Part shown: positions 5,609 through 6,381 of the stretch, one piece after another
How positions within the stretch are numbered: the first letter of the stretch is position 1
Layout: each line of letters begins with the position of its first letter
Assembly: GCA_023429845.1 (NCBI GenBank)
Contig: JAEZCY010000242.1
Location: 1 to 6,381 of the forward strand
Length of the DNA stretch: 6,381 bases
From: Acidobacteriota bacterium
Lineage (GTDB): Bacteria > Acidobacteriota > Vicinamibacteria > Vicinamibacterales > Vicinamibacteraceae
Direction: 5' to 3'
Notes under the pieces: model-generated
Told to the model about the DNA's origin: nothing
The model's input: the letters and a program-made list of their open reading frames with translations, nothing else
Database searches by the model: none
Program-made: the position numbers and the translations under genes

Positions 5609-5615
5609 GGCCGCC

Positions 5616-6281
5616 GTGTCAGCGATCGAGCGGAATCGGGCCGCCATCGAGCAGGTGTCCGAGTCGACGACGGCGCGGCTGTCCGTCTATCTGCGCTGCC
5701 TCCAGGTGCTCGATACTGCCGGAGTGAACACCGTGTCGTCACAGGCGCTCGCCGCGCAGTTCCAGCTCAATGCGGCACAGATCCGCAAGGACCTGGCGCA
5801 CTTCGGCGAGTTCGGGGTCCGAGGCGTGGGTTACTACGTGAAGGATCTCGAGCGTCATCTGCGGCAGATCCTGGGCCTGGACCGGAGCATCAAGGTGGTC
5901 ATCGTCGGAGCCGGGAACCTCGGACTCGCGCTGGCCGACTATCCCGGTTTCGGGCAGGACAGCTTCGACGTGGTCGCGCTGCTGGACACGGCGCGCGACA
6001 AGGTCGGACGCTACTCACGCACGGGCGTCCCCATTCGTCACGTGCGCGAACTCGAGCGAATCGTCGAGCGTGAGCGGGTGGAGATAGCCGTGGTCAGCGT
6101 GCCAGCCGATGTGGCGCAACCCACCGTGGACGCGATCGTCACCACTGGCGTGCGCGCGATTCTGAACTTCTCGCCAGGGAGCCTGCGTGTGCCTGCACAC
6201 GTGAAGCTCAAGAACATGGATCTGACGGTGACGTTCGAGAGCCTCTCTTTCTTTCTCGCCCATGGTCACGTCGATGCGTAA
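5616..6281 (+). CDS. rex: Redox-sensing transcriptional repressor Rex
   Basis: A 221-residue Rex protein, a homodimeric repressor that senses the NADH/NAD+ ratio and controls respiration and fermentation genes. The N-terminal winged helix (about 18-80) has the recognition helix with AQIRKDLAHFG (RKDL at 57-60) and the wing GEFGVRGVGYYV. The Rossmann domain follows: VGAGNLGLAL with the GXGXXG glycines at 98, 100 and 103, acidic D124 at the end of the second strand for NADH ribose, then GVPIRHV and the conserved NFSP (184-187). The C-terminal VTFESLSFFL is the domain-swap helix. GTG 5616 is chosen because family members have only about 12-20 residues before the first helix and TATGAT at 5603-5608 looks like the -10 box; ATG 5604 would add four residues. 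No Rex operator is visible upstream. The stop overlaps moaC, so the two are probably translationally coupled. Confidence 0.93.
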   Translation: MSAIERNRAAIEQVSESTTARLSVYLRCLQVLDTAGVNTVSSQALAAQFQLNAAQIRKDLAHFGEFGVRGVGYYVKDLERHLRQILGLDRSIKVVIVGAGNLGLALADYPGFGQDSFDVVALLDTARDKVGRYSRTGVPIRHVRELERIVERERVEIAVVSVPADVAQPTVDAIVTTGVRAILNFSPGSLRVPAHVKLKNMDLTVTFESLSFFLAHGHVDA

Positions 6282-6381
6282 GACGCAGCGTACGTCACGA
6301 ACGTCGCCGGCGGTCGGCGGCGCGGCCGCGGCATCGTTGACGCACGCCGACGCCGAGGGCCGCGTTCGCATGGTGGACGTG
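6274..6381 (+). CDS. moaC: Cyclic pyranopterin monophosphate synthase MoaC, 5' part only
   Basis: The first 36 codons of a gene cut by the window end. After a 21-residue basic, then Ala/Gly-rich leader, the reading frame gives LTHADAEGRVRMVDV, which matches the highly conserved MoaC N-terminus (LTH-x-D/N-x-x-G-x-x-x-MVDV; the Escherichia coli protein has LTHINAAGEAHMVDV). MoaC, with MoaA, converts GTP-derived 3',8-cH2GTP to cyclic pyranopterin monophosphate, the first stage of molybdenum cofactor synthesis in the cytoplasm. The ATG at 6274 overlaps the end of rex by 8 bp; in-frame alternatives are ATG 6262 (20-bp overlap) and TTG 6337 directly at the conserved part. No ribosome site is seen, so translation may depend on coupling with rex. 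Active-site residues lie outside the window. Confidence 0.8.
   Translation, partial: MRKTQRTSRTSPAVGGAAAASLTHADAEGRVRMVDV

Noticed and set aside
5494..5742. N-terminal extension of the transporter beyond ATG 5493
   Set aside because: The frame is open, but it would cross the promoter, the quadruplex and the rex gene, and the residues are low-complexity (Gly, Pro, Trp, Arg).
6015..6371. A 118-codon minus-strand frame opposite the rex end and moaC start
   Set aside because: It has no recognisable motif and is antisense to two genes identified by conserved motifs.

Overview
This is a GC-rich window (mostly G or C at third codon positions) from a bacterial chromosome. The gene content is a CarD/CdnL-type RNA polymerase regulator, a Rex redox repressor, a bacterial OPT transporter and a methyltransferase with a signal-peptide-like N-terminus. 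Together with sparse Shine-Dalgarno use, this would fit Acidobacteriota of the Vicinamibacteria type. That placement is an inference from general familiarity, not from a marker gene. I see no mobile element, CRISPR array, tRNA or rRNA.

Layout from left to right. On the minus strand at 32-631 is a class I SAM-dependent methyltransferase with an N-terminal export or anchor segment. A divergent intergenic region (632-846) separates it from a plus-strand carD-like gene (847-1458) with an unusual basic alanine-rich tail. A hairpin with a GCAA tetraloop (1486-1515) follows. Next is a plus-strand PlsC-type acyltransferase (1570-2334), preceded by a C9 tract. Its stop overlaps tail-to-tail by 14 bp with a minus-strand two-gene unit, which reads from the right: an OPT-family transporter (5493 down to 3553), then an exported protein with OB-like regions and a C-terminal Ig-like domain (3523 down to 2321). 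A 122-bp divergent control region (5494-5615) carries a promoter for the transporter, a predicted G-quadruplex and a GC palindrome. From it the plus-strand rex gene (5616-6281) departs. Rex overlaps the start of a final gene cut by the window edge, recognisable as moaC (molybdenum cofactor synthesis) from its first 36 codons.

How the genes relate. rex and moaC are probably one transcript, linking NADH/NAD+ sensing with molybdenum cofactor supply; the same two genes are neighbours in Bacillus subtilis. The transporter and the exported Ig-like protein probably form a transport or envelope unit. CarD and PlsC are co-oriented, but a hairpin and a candidate -10 box lie between them. No completely new system is evident. 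The points most worth a second look are the apparent leaderless starts at the transporter/rex divergent promoter, the G-quadruplex between them, the CarD tail, the HX4E variant in PlsC, the membrane-targeted methyltransferase and the OPT-linked Ig-like protein.
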